A DNA stretch of 39,718 nucleotides from Streptococcus agalactiae ATCC 13813. Its GTDB lineage: Bacteria; Bacillota; Bacilli; Lactobacillales; Streptococcaceae. The translations under genes and the position numbers were made by a program. How positions within the stretch are numbered: position 1 is the first letter of the stretch; every line of letters begins with the position of its first letter. The stretch lies in the NCBI RefSeq assembly GCF_000186445.1, contig NZ_GL636070.1, positions 666,216 through 705,933 on the forward strand. Direction: 5' to 3'. The notes beneath the pieces are model-generated. The model ran no database searches. It saw only the letters and a list, made by a program, of their open reading frames with translations, and was not told where the DNA came from. Below, in pieces: positions 1-8,127 of the stretch.

Positions 1-299
1 ACCAGAAACTGTTAGACATGGAACGTTTTAAAGAATTAGTTGGTGCTAATCGCATTCGAATGGCTTCTGCGGATAGCCTCTATCAGAAAATGCTTTTACC
101 TTCTGGTGTGGTTTCCCCTTTTGGTTTAATTAATAATCATGATAAAGATATCCTTGTTTATTTTGATCAAGAAATCGTCAAAGAAGAAAGAATGAGTTTT
201 CATCCTAACACTAACGATAAGACTATTTTTATCCAGACCACGGATCTTTTTACTTTCTTAGAGCAACTCGGGTATGAAGTTAATATCATAGAATTATAG
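1..299 (+). CDS. Prolyl-tRNA deacylase (PrdX/YbaK family), 3' part
   Basis: This is a partial gene. The frame is open from base 3 at the left edge, so the methionine at 18 is probably internal. The visible 98 or so residues match the C-terminal half of the PrdX/YbaK/ProX editing domain. The diagnostic stretch is G-V-V-S-P-F-G-L-I-N-N (residues 30–40 counted from base 18), followed later by F-H-P-N-T-N. In this family these form the pocket of a stand-alone trans-editing enzyme that hydrolyses mischarged tRNAs such as Ala-tRNA(Pro). The protein should be cytosolic. The N-terminal half lies outside the window, so the substrate class (PrdX versus YbaK) rests on the motif only. The stop is TAG at 297–299. 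Confidence 0.8.
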   Translation, partial: QKLLDMERFKELVGANRIRMASADSLYQKMLLPSGVVSPFGLINNHDKDILVYFDQEIVKEERMSFHPNTNDKTIFIQTTDLFTFLEQLGYEVNIIEL

Positions 300-643
300 T
301 TTGCTTTACCCAATGTGTTTTCATGTTTTATTACTTGCTCCAACTGAGTGAAAGTTATTATCTGTGTTTCGTTAATTGTATTGAGTAAAGGAGGATTTCT
401 TTGAAGAAAAAAGCTAAGTAAGTATTTTTAATACCATGTAGCTTGGCTGTTTCAATGGTAGGTATTGATTTGCTATTATCGGAGAGTATCTAAGAGGAAT
501 AATCAAAGTAAAATAAGACAGAAACTATGAAAACAATAAATAGCATCTAGGTGAACTAAAAGGCGAAGAAACTTAAAATTATGATTTTAAATAAGCAACA
601 AACCTTGATATATCAATGGTTAAAGACAATAAAGGAGAACAAT
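300..643. other. Intergenic stretch with a decayed ORF and a possible promoter
   Basis: No intact gene is visible here. It contains the broken signal-peptide-like frame at 401–493, described separately. A possible extended -10 (TGC then TATTAT at 474–479) could serve the downstream DUF2829 cassette, but there is no good -35. No terminator hairpin was found after the PrdX gene. Confidence 0.5.
401..493 (+). pseudogene. Decayed ORF with signal-peptide-like N-terminus
   Basis: A strong Shine-Dalgarno (AAAGGAGGA, 388–396) precedes a TTG codon at 401. Reading on gives M-K-K-K-A-K, then TAA (419–421), then V-F-L-I-P-C-S-L-A-V-S-M-V-G-I-D-L-L-L-S-E-S-I and TAA (491–493). A lysine cluster followed by a hydrophobic run is the shape of a Gram-positive signal peptide or membrane anchor, and the single in-frame stop separates the two. 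I read this as the 5' relic of an exported-protein gene. The downstream body cannot be recognised before the DUF2829 gene starts. A chance match is possible because the frame is short. Confidence 0.4.
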
Positions 644-880
644 ATGACATTTGAAGAAATTTTACCAGGTTTAAAAGCAAAGAAAAAATATGTACGTACA
701 GGTTGGGGGGGCGCTGAAAATTATGTTCAGTTATTTGATACCCTTGAAGTTAATGGGAAAGTACTACAGGCTACACCTTATTTTCTTATTAATGTTACTG
801 GTGAAGGTGAAGGTTTTTCCATGTGGGCACCAACACCATGTGATGTTTTAGCAGAGGATTGGATCGAGGTCAATGACTAA
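644..880 (+). CDS. DUF2829 (Tad2-like fold) protein
   Basis: A 78-residue protein that is essentially one DUF2829 domain. It opens M-T-F-E-E-I-L-P-G-L-K-A-K-K-K, then has the conserved R-T-G-W element (residues 18–21), and ends with the typical D-V-L-A-E-D-W-I-E-V. I chose the ATG at 644 because AAAGGAGA (631–637) sits at proper distance. A start at 581 would add 21 residues that are not part of the domain and has no ribosome site. The same fold forms phage Tad2, which sequesters the Thoeris cyclic ADP-ribose-type signal. Whether this chromosomal copy binds a nucleotide is not known from sequence. It overlaps the next gene by 8 bases and heads a coupled cassette. Confidence 0.8.
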   Translation: MTFEEILPGLKAKKKYVRTGWGGAENYVQLFDTLEVNGKVLQATPYFLINVTGEGEGFSMWAPTPCDVLAEDWIEVND

Positions 881-1571
881 AGTTGTTTTAGTGACGGGCT
901 GTGCTAGTGGAATTGGTTATGCACAGGCTCAATATTTTTTGAAACAAGGGTATCAAGTATATGGTGTGGATAAGTCGGATAAACCGAACTTAAACGGTAA
1001 TTTTAACTTTATAAAGTTGGATTTAACCTCAGATTTATCCCCACTATTCACAATGGTACCGAGTGTTGATATTTTGTGTAATACTGCAGGTATTCTAGAT
1101 GCTTACAAGCCGCTTTTAGAAGTAAGTGATGAAGAAGTGGAACACCTATTTGATATTAATTTTTTCGTGACTGTTAGGCTAACACGTCATTATCTTAAAC
1201 GTATGGTGGAAAAGAAGTCAGGTATTATTATCAATATGTGCTCAATAGCAAGTTTTATAGCGGGTGGCGGTGGAGCTGCATATACTAGTTCTAAACATGC
1301 CCTTGCGGGATTCACACGTCAATTGGCTTTGGATTACGCAAAAGATTGTATTCAAATTTTTGGTATAGCGCCAGGTGCTGTACAAACTGCTATGACTGCT
1401 AGTGATTTTGAACCTGGTGGATTAGCAGAATGGGTAGCTAGTGAGACGCCAATTGGTCGTTGGACTAAACCAAGTGAAGTTGCTGAATTAACTGGATTTC
1501 TTGCTTCAGGAAAAGCGAGATCAATGCAAGGTGAAATTGTCAAAATTGATGGTGGCTGGAGTTTGAAATGA
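873..1571 (+). CDS. Short-chain dehydrogenase/reductase (FabG-like)
   Basis: A 232-residue classical SDR oxidoreductase. Visible elements are the dinucleotide motif T-G-C-A-S-G-I-G (8–15), N-T-A-G (70–73, the NNAG position), the structural Asn96, catalytic Ser124, and Y-T-S-S-K (Tyr137 and Lys141). Asp33 follows the second strand (G-V-D-K), which in this family favours NAD(H) over NADP(H). It resembles 3-oxoacyl-ACP reductases, but it lies in an accessory cassette rather than a fatty-acid cluster, so the substrate is unknown. The ATG at 873 overlaps the end of the DUF2829 gene, with a GGTCA-type site just upstream. Its stop overlaps the ATG of the broken DUF3977 frame (ATGA), implying translational coupling through the cassette. 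Confidence 0.85.
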   Translation: MTKVVLVTGCASGIGYAQAQYFLKQGYQVYGVDKSDKPNLNGNFNFIKLDLTSDLSPLFTMVPSVDILCNTAGILDAYKPLLEVSDEEVEHLFDINFFVTVRLTRHYLKRMVEKKSGIIINMCSIASFIAGGGGAAYTSSKHALAGFTRQLALDYAKDCIQIFGIAPGAVQTAMTASDFEPGGLAEWVASETPIGRWTKPSEVAELTGFLASGKARSMQGEIVKIDGGWSLK

Positions 1572-1813
1572 GAAAATAGATTGAATTTGGTTATGGTAAT
1601 ACTTGGTTATTACGTACGGAATTTGAAGCATCTGATGGTACTGAGTGGGAAGCTAAAGGAATATCAGGTGATATTTTAATAAAATCTGTTTATTTACGTG
1701 TTTGGATTGGTCAAACTGTTTATATTTTAGATGTTAAAGAAGGATTTAAAAGACAAAGAAAAATGAGTAACGCAGTTAAGTTTGTTGTGGGAATTGCTTC
1801 GGAGGTAATATGA
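1568..1813 (+). pseudogene. DUF3977 family gene with amber codon 4
   Basis: The frame from ATG 1568 reads M-R-K-stop(TAG 1577–1579)-I-E-F-G-Y-G-N-T-W and then runs open for about 77 codons to TGA at 1811–1813. The body (I-E-F-G-x-G-N-T-W, R-T-E-F-E, a V-Y-L-R-V-W-I-G-x-T-V core, I-L-D-x-K-E-G-F-K) matches my recollection of the DUF3977 family. Members there start with M-K-K-(aromatic)-I-E-F-G, so the TAG probably replaces a tyrosine codon by one base change. Both ends keep the coupling overlaps (ATGA with the SDR, and with the ASCH gene at 1810), so the break looks recent. Re-initiation at a weak start such as ATT 1580 cannot be excluded. The family's function is unknown. Confidence 0.75.
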
Positions 1814-2262
1814 AGGCACAAGAATTATGGAATAAGTTTAAATCTTTGAATCCTTCAATCGGTGATGAGATAGATGCATGGCAATTTGGAGCAGAACCAG
1901 ATCTTCTGGCAAAGTTAGTTGTAGATGGGACAAAAACTGCAACAGCCTCTGCCTATGATTTATATGAATTAGATGAGGAAGAGTTACCACAAGTTGGTTC
2001 ATATGATATTATTTTGGATAGCAATGATGAGGCTATCTGTATTATTGAAATAACTAAAGTTGATATTGTCCCTTTTAAAGATGTCTCTGCAGACCATGCT
2101 TTTAAAGAAGGAGAAGGAGATAAAACTTTAGAATGGTGGAGAAAAGCTCACATTGATTTCTTTAAACCTTATTTTGAGGAGTTTGGTTTAATGTTTAGTG
2201 AGGACTCTAGGATAGTTTTAGAGGAATTCCAAGTGGTTTACCCAAAGGAGATTAACGAATGA
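1810..2262 (+). CDS. ASCH domain-containing protein
   Basis: A 150-residue protein of the ASCH/PUA-related fold. The conserved core is visible: W-Q-F-G (25–28), G-T-K-T-A-T-A-S (40–47), and later V-G-S-Y-D-I-I-L plus the E-G-E-G-D-K-T-L-E-W-W segment. ASCH proteins bind RNA or modified nucleosides; E. coli YqfB hydrolyses N4-acetylcytidine and others have ribonuclease activity. Which applies here cannot be told. The ATG at 1810 overlaps the TGA of the DUF3977 frame, with a clear GGAGG (1801–1805) upstream, so it is translated well even though its neighbour is broken. Its 3' end overlaps the next gene by 4 bases. Confidence 0.85.
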   Translation: MKAQELWNKFKSLNPSIGDEIDAWQFGAEPDLLAKLVVDGTKTATASAYDLYELDEEELPQVGSYDIILDSNDEAICIIEITKVDIVPFKDVSADHAFKEGEGDKTLEWWRKAHIDFFKPYFEEFGLMFSEDSRIVLEEFQVVYPKEINE

Positions 2263-3215
2263 AATTAGCGGTTTTGGGTACAGGTATGATTGTGAAGGAA
2301 GTTTTGCCTGTCTTGCAGAAAATTGATGGTATTGATTTAGTTGCTATCTTATCAACAGTTAGAAGTTTGGAGACAGCTAAAGATCTAGCTAAGGAATATA
2401 ACATGTCTCTAGCTACGAGTGAATATAAGGCTGTTTTGGACAATGAGGAGATTGATACAGTTTATATTGGACTGCCGAATCACTTGCATTTTGACTATGC
2501 TAAGGAGGCACTCTTGGCAGGAAAACATGTCATTTGTGAGAAGCCATTTACATTAGAAGCAAGTCAATTAGAAGAACTTGTATCTATTGCCAATACTAGG
2601 CAACTGATATTACTCGAAGCAATTACAAATCAATATTTACCTAATTTTGATCTTGTAAAAGAACATTTAAGCAACCTTGGAGATATTAAAATTGTAGAAT
2701 GTAATTATTCCCAATATTCATCGCGTTATGATGCCTTTAAACGTGGGGAAATAGCACCAGCTTTCAATCCTGAAATGGGTGGAGGTGCGTTGAGAGACCT
2801 TAATATTTATAATTTACATTTAGTAATTGGACTTTTTGGAGAACCTATAACAGCACAGTATTTACCAAATATAGAGCATGGTATTGATACTTCAGGAGTT
2901 CTAGTCCTAGACTATGGGCACTTTAAGACAGTCTGTATTGGAGCAAAAGATTGTAGTGCAGAAGTAAAATCTACTATTCAAGGTGATAAGGGGTCTATAG
3001 CGATTTTAGGGCCAACTAATACTATGCCTAAAATTTCATTAACTATGAATGGACAAGAAAGTCATGTTTATCAATTAAATGGTGATAGGCATCGCATGCA
3101 CGATGAATTTGTTATTTTTGAAGGTATTATTAGCAATTTAGATTTTAAGCGTGCTGCTCAAGCTTTAGAACATAGTAGAACGGTGATGAAAGTTCTAGAT
3201 ATGGTAACGAAATAA
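2259..3215 (+). CDS. Gfo/Idh/MocA-family oxidoreductase
   Basis: A 318-residue NAD(P)-dependent dehydrogenase. The N-terminal Rossmann segment begins M-K-L-A-V-L-G-T-G-M (the third glycine of GxGxxG is replaced). The family signature E-K-P is at residues 94–96, after G-K-H-V-I-C. A second-domain G-G-G-A-L-R-D-L motif follows at about residue 175. Members oxidise or reduce sugars, inositols or related alcohols; no substrate can be assigned. It is the last gene of the coupled cassette (ATGA overlap with the ASCH gene) and is followed immediately by a strong terminator. Confidence 0.88.
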   Translation: MKLAVLGTGMIVKEVLPVLQKIDGIDLVAILSTVRSLETAKDLAKEYNMSLATSEYKAVLDNEEIDTVYIGLPNHLHFDYAKEALLAGKHVICEKPFTLEASQLEELVSIANTRQLILLEAITNQYLPNFDLVKEHLSNLGDIKIVECNYSQYSSRYDAFKRGEIAPAFNPEMGGGALRDLNIYNLHLVIGLFGEPITAQYLPNIEHGIDTSGVLVLDYGHFKTVCIGAKDCSAEVKSTIQGDKGSIAILGPTNTMPKISLTMNGQESHVYQLNGDRHRMHDEFVIFEGIISNLDFKRAAQALEHSRTVMKVLDMVTK

Positions 3216-3217
3216 GT

Positions 3218-3242
3218 AAATGACTCTTTTGAGTCATTTTTT
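3218..3242 (+). terminator. Rho-independent terminator after the DUF2829 cassette
   Basis: A 9-bp stem AAATGACTC/GAGTCATTT (3218–3226 and 3231–3239) with a TTTT loop, running into a T tract. It closes the five-gene cassette. Confidence 0.9.
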
Positions 3243-3303
3243 ACTTATTTTAAATACTGTATGTTATACTAATTAGTAATAAATCCGAAAGTGAGATAAT
3301 AAA

Positions 3304-3681
3304 ATGATTTCATCAATTGGACAGATAATGCTCTACGTTAGCAATGTTGAAGCATCAGCAGATTTTTGGAAAAACAAGGTGGGTTTTGAGCGTGTTGAAA
3401 AACAAACACAAGGAGATTATGTAACCTATATAGTTGCACCGAAGTTGGATAGTGAAGTTAGCTTCGTCTTACATGACAAAGCAATTATAGCTCAAATGAG
3501 TCCTGAGCTAGATTTAGCAACTCCCTCTATTTTATTTGAAACTACTGATATTGACAGTACATATCAAGAATTAACAGAAAATGAGGTTATGACAAATCCT
3601 ATTGTTGATATGGGGAGTATGAGAGTTTTTAATTTTTCCGATAATGACAATAATTACTTTGCAATCTGTGAAGTAAAATAA
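3304..3681 (+). CDS. VOC-fold (glyoxalase/bleomycin-resistance-like) protein
   Basis: A 125-residue single-domain vicinal-oxygen-chelate protein. It has the usual opening strand (I-G-Q-I-M-L-Y-V-S-N-V), an A-D-F-W-K-N-K-V-G-F helix (residues 19–28) and a closing F-x-D-x-D-N-N-Y-F-A-I strand. Such proteins are metal-dependent isomerases or dioxygenases, or antibiotic-binding proteins, and sequence alone does not tell which. A promoter is plausible just upstream (TTACTT 3241–3246, TATACT 3265–3270, spacing 18). It sits 12 bases before a second VOC-like gene, so the two are probably cotranscribed. Confidence 0.8.
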   Translation: MISSIGQIMLYVSNVEASADFWKNKVGFERVEKQTQGDYVTYIVAPKLDSEVSFVLHDKAIIAQMSPELDLATPSILFETTDIDSTYQELTENEVMTNPIVDMGSMRVFNFSDNDNNYFAICEVK

Positions 3682-3693
3682 AAAGGAGAACTT

Positions 3694-4107
3694 ATGGTTA
3701 AAGCACTAGAAACATACATCGTAACAAATGGAAATGGGCGACAAGCGGTTGATTTTTATAAAAATGTCTTTCAAGCTGATTTAGTAAATATGATGACATG
3801 GGAAGAGATGGACCCCAACTGTCTTGAAGACCGCAAGGATTTAATCATTAATGCTCAACTTATTTTTGGTGGCATTCGTCTGCAAATTTCGGATGAAAAT
3901 CCAGATTTCGTGTATCAAGTTGGTAAAAATGTTACGGCCGCTATTATTGTGGGTAGCGTAGAGGAGGCGCGTGAAATTTATGAAAAATTAAAGAAGAATG
4001 CACAAGAAGTTCAGTTAGAGTTACAAGAAACTTTCTGGAGTCCTGCTTACGCAAACTTAGTAGACCAATTTGGTGTGATGTGGCAAATTTCAACAGAGTT
4101 AAACTAA
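3694..4107 (+). CDS. PhnB/YjdN-like VOC-fold protein
   Basis: A 137-residue VOC-superfamily protein of the PhnB type. The cue is E-T-Y-I-V-T-N-G-N-G-R-Q-A-V-D-F-Y-K-N-V-F (6–26) and an end segment F-W-S-P-A-Y-A-N-L-V-D-Q-F-G-V-M-W. Database entries often call this family 3-demethylubiquinone methyltransferase, which is misleading; no reaction is established. AAAGGAGAA precedes the ATG. It follows the previous VOC gene closely and ends before a terminator. Confidence 0.8.
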   Translation: MVKALETYIVTNGNGRQAVDFYKNVFQADLVNMMTWEEMDPNCLEDRKDLIINAQLIFGGIRLQISDENPDFVYQVGKNVTAAIIVGSVEEAREIYEKLKKNAQEVQLELQETFWSPAYANLVDQFGVMWQISTELN

Positions 4108-4198
4108 TCGTTTTTACCATCTGAGCATTGCAATGATAGATTTATAAAAATACTGATTGCAAACAGAGCAGAAAAAAATCAACGGATTTCATGTATTG

Positions 4199-4226
4199 AA
4201 TAGCTACCTTTTGGTAGCTATTTTAT
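4199..4226 (+). terminator. Terminator after the VOC gene pair
   Basis: A 10-bp stem AATAGCTACC/GGTAGCTATT (4199–4208 and 4213–4222) with a TTTT loop and trailing T-rich run. Confidence 0.9.
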
Positions 4227-4308
4227 TCTTAATTGAAGTAAGCTATTTTAGCTAAAGTCTATTGTAATAGGGATTTAAAGGGGTATTAGTGATAAGTTGA
4301 AGGCATTA

Positions 4309-4317
4309 TGATATAAT
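4309..4317 (+). promoter_or_regulatory. Extended -10 promoter of glmU
   Basis: TG-A-TATAAT at 4309–4317, a perfect -10 with the TGn extension, 35 bases before the glmU start. No convincing -35 is seen, as is common for extended -10 promoters. Confidence 0.7.
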
Positions 4318-4324
4318 AGGTTGA

Positions 4325-5731
<1,407 letters not shown>

Positions 5732-5751
5732 CACTTATTTGGGAGGTTCTT

Positions 5752-6306
5752 ATGGATTTTGAAGAAAAAACAATCAATCGTCAAACTGTTTTTGATGGAC
5801 AAATTATCAAAGTAGCTGTTGATGATGTAGAGTTGCCAAATGGATTGGGACAATCCAAACGTGAACTTGTTTTTCATGGAGGAGCTGTTGCTACTTTGGC
5901 GGTAACTCCTGAGCATAAAATTGTTTTAGTGAAACAGTATCGTAAGGCTATTGAAGGTATTTCTTACGAAATTCCAGCAGGGAAACTTGAGACGGGTGAG
6001 TCAGGTTCTAAGGAAGAAGCTGCCCTTCGGGAATTAGAAGAAGAGACTGGCTACACAGGGAATCTTGAAATTCTTTATAGTTTCTACACTGCTATTGGTT
6101 TTTGTAATGAGAAAATCGTCCTCTATCTAGCTACTGATTTACAAAAAGTTGAAAATCCTAGGCCACAAGATGATGATGAGGTACTTGAGCTTCTAGAGTT
6201 AAGTTATGAGGATTGTATGCAAATGGTAGAAAAAGGCATGATTCAAGATGCGAAAACGATCATTGCTTTACAATATTACGGTTTAAAAATGGGAGGACAT
6301 TCTTAA
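5752..6306 (+). CDS. nudF: ADP-ribose pyrophosphatase (NudF-type Nudix hydrolase)
   Basis: A 184-residue Nudix enzyme expected to hydrolyse ADP-ribose to AMP and ribose-5-phosphate. The Nudix box starts at Gly77 (G-K-L-E-T-G-E) and ends R-E-L-E-E-E-T-G-Y (93–101). Its spacing is two residues longer than the classical GX5EX7REUXEEXGU, a variation I recall in this subgroup. The upstream strand F-H-G-G-A-V-A and K-Q-Y-R are typical of the ADP-ribose branch. The start has a strong GGGAGG site. The stop overlaps the macP start by one base, and the nudF–macP–mtnN order is, as I recall, conserved in streptococci. Confidence 0.88.
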   Translation: MDFEEKTINRQTVFDGQIIKVAVDDVELPNGLGQSKRELVFHGGAVATLAVTPEHKIVLVKQYRKAIEGISYEIPAGKLETGESGSKEEAALRELEEETGYTGNLEILYSFYTAIGFCNEKIVLYLATDLQKVENPRPQDDDEVLELLELSYEDCMQMVEKGMIQDAKTIIALQYYGLKMGGHS

Positions 6307-6575
6307 TGGGAAAACCATTGTTAACAGATGATATGATTGAACGTTCAAATCGAGGTGAAAAAGTTTCAGGTCAAACAATCTTAGATCAAGAAACTAAAAT
6401 TATTTCTACAGAAGATGGCATGGAGCAACTAACTGATGAGAACGGTAAACATATCTACAAGAGTCGCTGGATTGAGAATGCAAAACGAAATGAATTTCAA
6501 CGTAAGTTGAATTTAGTTTTATTCATTTTGCTTATTTTGTTGGCTCTCTTGCTTTATGCAATTTTTAAATTATAA
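6306..6575 (+). CDS. macP: MacP, cofactor of the class A penicillin-binding protein PBP2a
   Basis: An 89-residue membrane protein starting M-G-K-P-L-L-T-D-D-M-I-E-R, as in pneumococcal MacP. One membrane helix is predicted at about 68–87 (L-N-L-V-L-F-I-L-L-I-L-L-A). The N-terminal 65 or so residues are charged and cytoplasmic and contain threonines that could be StkP-type kinase targets, as reported for the pneumococcal protein. In S. pneumoniae MacP activates PBP2a in wall synthesis. ATG 6306 shares a base with the upstream stop (TAATG) and has GGGAGGA upstream. The same frame is open further upstream inside the Nudix gene, but that part is not coding. Identification rests on N-terminal sequence, size, topology and gene neighbourhood. 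Confidence 0.85.
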   Translation: MGKPLLTDDMIERSNRGEKVSGQTILDQETKIISTEDGMEQLTDENGKHIYKSRWIENAKRNEFQRKLNLVLFILLILLALLLYAIFKL

Positions 6576-6584
6576 GGAAATATC

Positions 6585-7274
6585 ATGAAAATTGGAATTA
6601 TTGCAGCCATGGAGGAAGAGTTAAAACTCCTTGTGGAAAATCTTGAGGATAAATCTCAAGAGACAGTATTATCAAATGTATATTACAGTGGACGTTATGG
6701 TGAACATGAGCTTGTTTTAGTACAGTCTGGTGTTGGGAAAGTCATGTCAGCGATGAGTGTTGCTATTTTAGCAGAAAGCTTTAAAGTTGATGCTATTATT
6801 AATACAGGATCAGCTGGTGCAGTAGCAACAGGATTGAATGTAGGAGACGTCGTTGTCGCAGATACATTAGTTTATCACGATGTAGATTTAACCGCCTTTG
6901 GTTATGACTATGGACAAATGTCAATGCAGCCACTTTATTTTCATTCGGATAAGACTTTTGTTTCCACTTTTGAAGCAGTTTTATCTAAAGAAGAAATGAC
7001 TAGTAAAGTTGGTTTAATTGCAACTGGGGATAGTTTTATTGCTGGTCAGGAAAAGATTGATGTTATTAAGGGGCATTTTCCACAGGTTTTAGCTGTCGAG
7101 ATGGAAGGTGCAGCAATTGCCCAAGCTGCTCAAGCTACAGGAAAGCCCTTTGTGGTGGTACGTGCTATGAGTGATACTGCAGCTCATGATGCCAATATCA
7201 CATTTGATGAATTTATCCTTGAAGCTGGTAAACGCTCTGCCCAAGTATTAATGGCATTTTTGAAAGCATTATAA
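6585..7274 (+). CDS. mtnN: 5'-methylthioadenosine/S-adenosylhomocysteine nucleosidase
   Basis: A 229-residue Pfs/MtnN enzyme. It cleaves the glycosidic bond of methylthioadenosine and S-adenosylhomocysteine, recycling the by-products of methylation and polyamine synthesis and making the substrate of LuxS. The catalytic residues expected in the family are in place: Glu12 (A-A-M-E-E-E), Glu174 (V-E-M-E-G-A-A) and Asp197 (S-D-T-A). The G-S-A-G-A-V phosphate/ribose loop is at 75–80. AAGGAAAT precedes ATG 6585. Only 9 bases separate it from macP, so it shares that transcript, and a terminator follows. Confidence 0.96.
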   Translation: MKIGIIAAMEEELKLLVENLEDKSQETVLSNVYYSGRYGEHELVLVQSGVGKVMSAMSVAILAESFKVDAIINTGSAGAVATGLNVGDVVVADTLVYHDVDLTAFGYDYGQMSMQPLYFHSDKTFVSTFEAVLSKEEMTSKVGLIATGDSFIAGQEKIDVIKGHFPQVLAVEMEGAAIAQAAQATGKPFVVVRAMSDTAAHDANITFDEFILEAGKRSAQVLMAFLKAL

Positions 7275-7311
7275 AAAAGCCCGTGTATCTAATGAATACA
7301 CGGACTTTTTT
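7273..7311. terminator. Bidirectional terminator between mtnN and mtsR
   Basis: The stem CCGTGTAT/ATACACGG (7281–7288 and 7296–7303) is flanked by an A run on the left and a T run on the right, so it can stop transcripts from both convergent genes. Confidence 0.9.
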
Positions 7312-7313
7312 AT

Positions 7314-7961
7314 TTATGTAGCAGATACATATATTTGACTTGCGATACGCTCAGGGATTGTTAGATTTTCATCGTTATAGGTGATGTGATAAGTTTTTGC
7401 ATAAGGGTCAATTTGTGTCAATACAATGGTATCGTTGATATGCAAACGGTGTTGTTCTAGGTATTTCAGTAGCTGAAAATCATCATGAACACGACTGATA
7501 ACATATGTGCCAAGCTGACTAATTTGGTCCAATGTCATTTGGTTAATTTCTACTAAAAACTCTCCCTTTTTAGGAATAGTCCCACCGTGTGGACAAAATT
7601 GTGGAAAGTCTAAAAACTTCTCTAATCGATCAACAAAAGTTGTTGATACAGTATGTTCTAAAACTTCCGCTTCTTCATGAATATCATCAGCAGTATAGTG
7701 CAAATGGTTAACTAAAAATACCTCTACTAGACGATGTTTACGGTAAAGGTCAGAAACAACTAATAAACCTTGTTTAGTAAGATAATATCCTAAATCTTTA
7801 TCTTTAACAATCAGTTGTTCACTTATCATTTTTTTAATCATTTCTGACACGGCAGGAGCTGAGACTTGCATCATTTCAGCGATTTTCTTATTGGAAATTT
7901 TGTTGTTTTTTTCACCTAATTCATGAATGCATTTTAGGTAATCTTCTTTATTTGGAGTCAT
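7314..7961 (-). CDS. mtsR: Metal-dependent DtxR-family transcriptional repressor MtsR
   Basis: A 215-residue DtxR/MntR-type regulator. An N-terminal winged helix (about 1–60, with I-A-E-M-M-Q-V-S-A-P-A-V-S-E-M-I as recognition region) is followed by a dimerisation and metal-site domain. That domain carries the E-x-x-H-R (about 73–77), H-E-E-A-E-V-L-E-H-T and C-P-H-G-G-x-I-P segments. A C-terminal FeoA/SH3-like domain occupies about 145–215. Homologues in streptococci (MtsR, ScaR, SloR) repress manganese and iron uptake when metal is plentiful. It is divergent from mtsABC. Its own -10 (8006–8011) faces the shared inverted repeats, so self-regulation is plausible but inferred. Confidence 0.92.
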   Translation of the reverse strand: MTPNKEDYLKCIHELGEKNNKISNKKIAEMMQVSAPAVSEMIKKMISEQLIVKDKDLGYYLTKQGLLVVSDLYRKHRLVEVFLVNHLHYTADDIHEEAEVLEHTVSTTFVDRLEKFLDFPQFCPHGGTIPKKGEFLVEINQMTLDQISQLGTYVISRVHDDFQLLKYLEQHRLHINDTIVLTQIDPYAKTYHITYNDENLTIPERIASQIYVSAT

Positions 7962-8005
7962 ATTCAGTCTTTCTTATACTTCTTAAAATCTATTTTTCTA
8001 AGACC

Positions 8006-8011
8006 ATTATA
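8006..8011 (-). promoter_or_regulatory. -10 element of mtsR
   Basis: On the minus strand this reads TATAAT, 45 bases upstream of the mtsR start. The inverted repeats at 8017–8045 cover the -35 position of this promoter. Confidence 0.55.
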
Positions 8012-8028
8012 TCAAAAAATACTGAAAA

Positions 8029-8062
8029 AGTATTTGACAAATACTTTATAATAGGTTATGCT
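8029..8062 (+). promoter_or_regulatory. mtsABC promoter with inverted repeat over -35
   Basis: A consensus TTGACA (8034–8039), 17-base spacer and TATGCT (8057–8062) make a strong promoter for mtsA. The -35 lies inside the dyad AGTATTT-GAC-AAATACT (8029–8045). A further AAATACT copy at 8017–8023 forms a second dyad with the same AGTATTT arm. Confidence 0.75.
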
Positions 8063-8069
8063 AATATCA

Positions 8070-8089
8070 AAATTAAGTTAACTTAATTT
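8070..8089. promoter_or_regulatory. MtsR-type operator, perfect 20-bp palindrome
   Basis: The sequence AAATTAAGTT/AACTTAATTT is a perfect 20-bp palindrome. It lies directly after the mtsA -10, over the likely transcription start. It resembles the AT-rich palindromes bound by streptococcal MtsR/ScaR/SloR. Binding is inferred. Confidence 0.75.
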
Positions 8090-8127
8090 AATACATAACT
8101 TATATTAATTTTAAAAGGAGCATTTTG

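Noticed and set aside
6213-6305. Upstream extension of the macP frame inside the Nudix gene
   Set aside because: It is the +1 shadow of conserved Nudix residues; ATG 6306 gives the MacP N-terminus.
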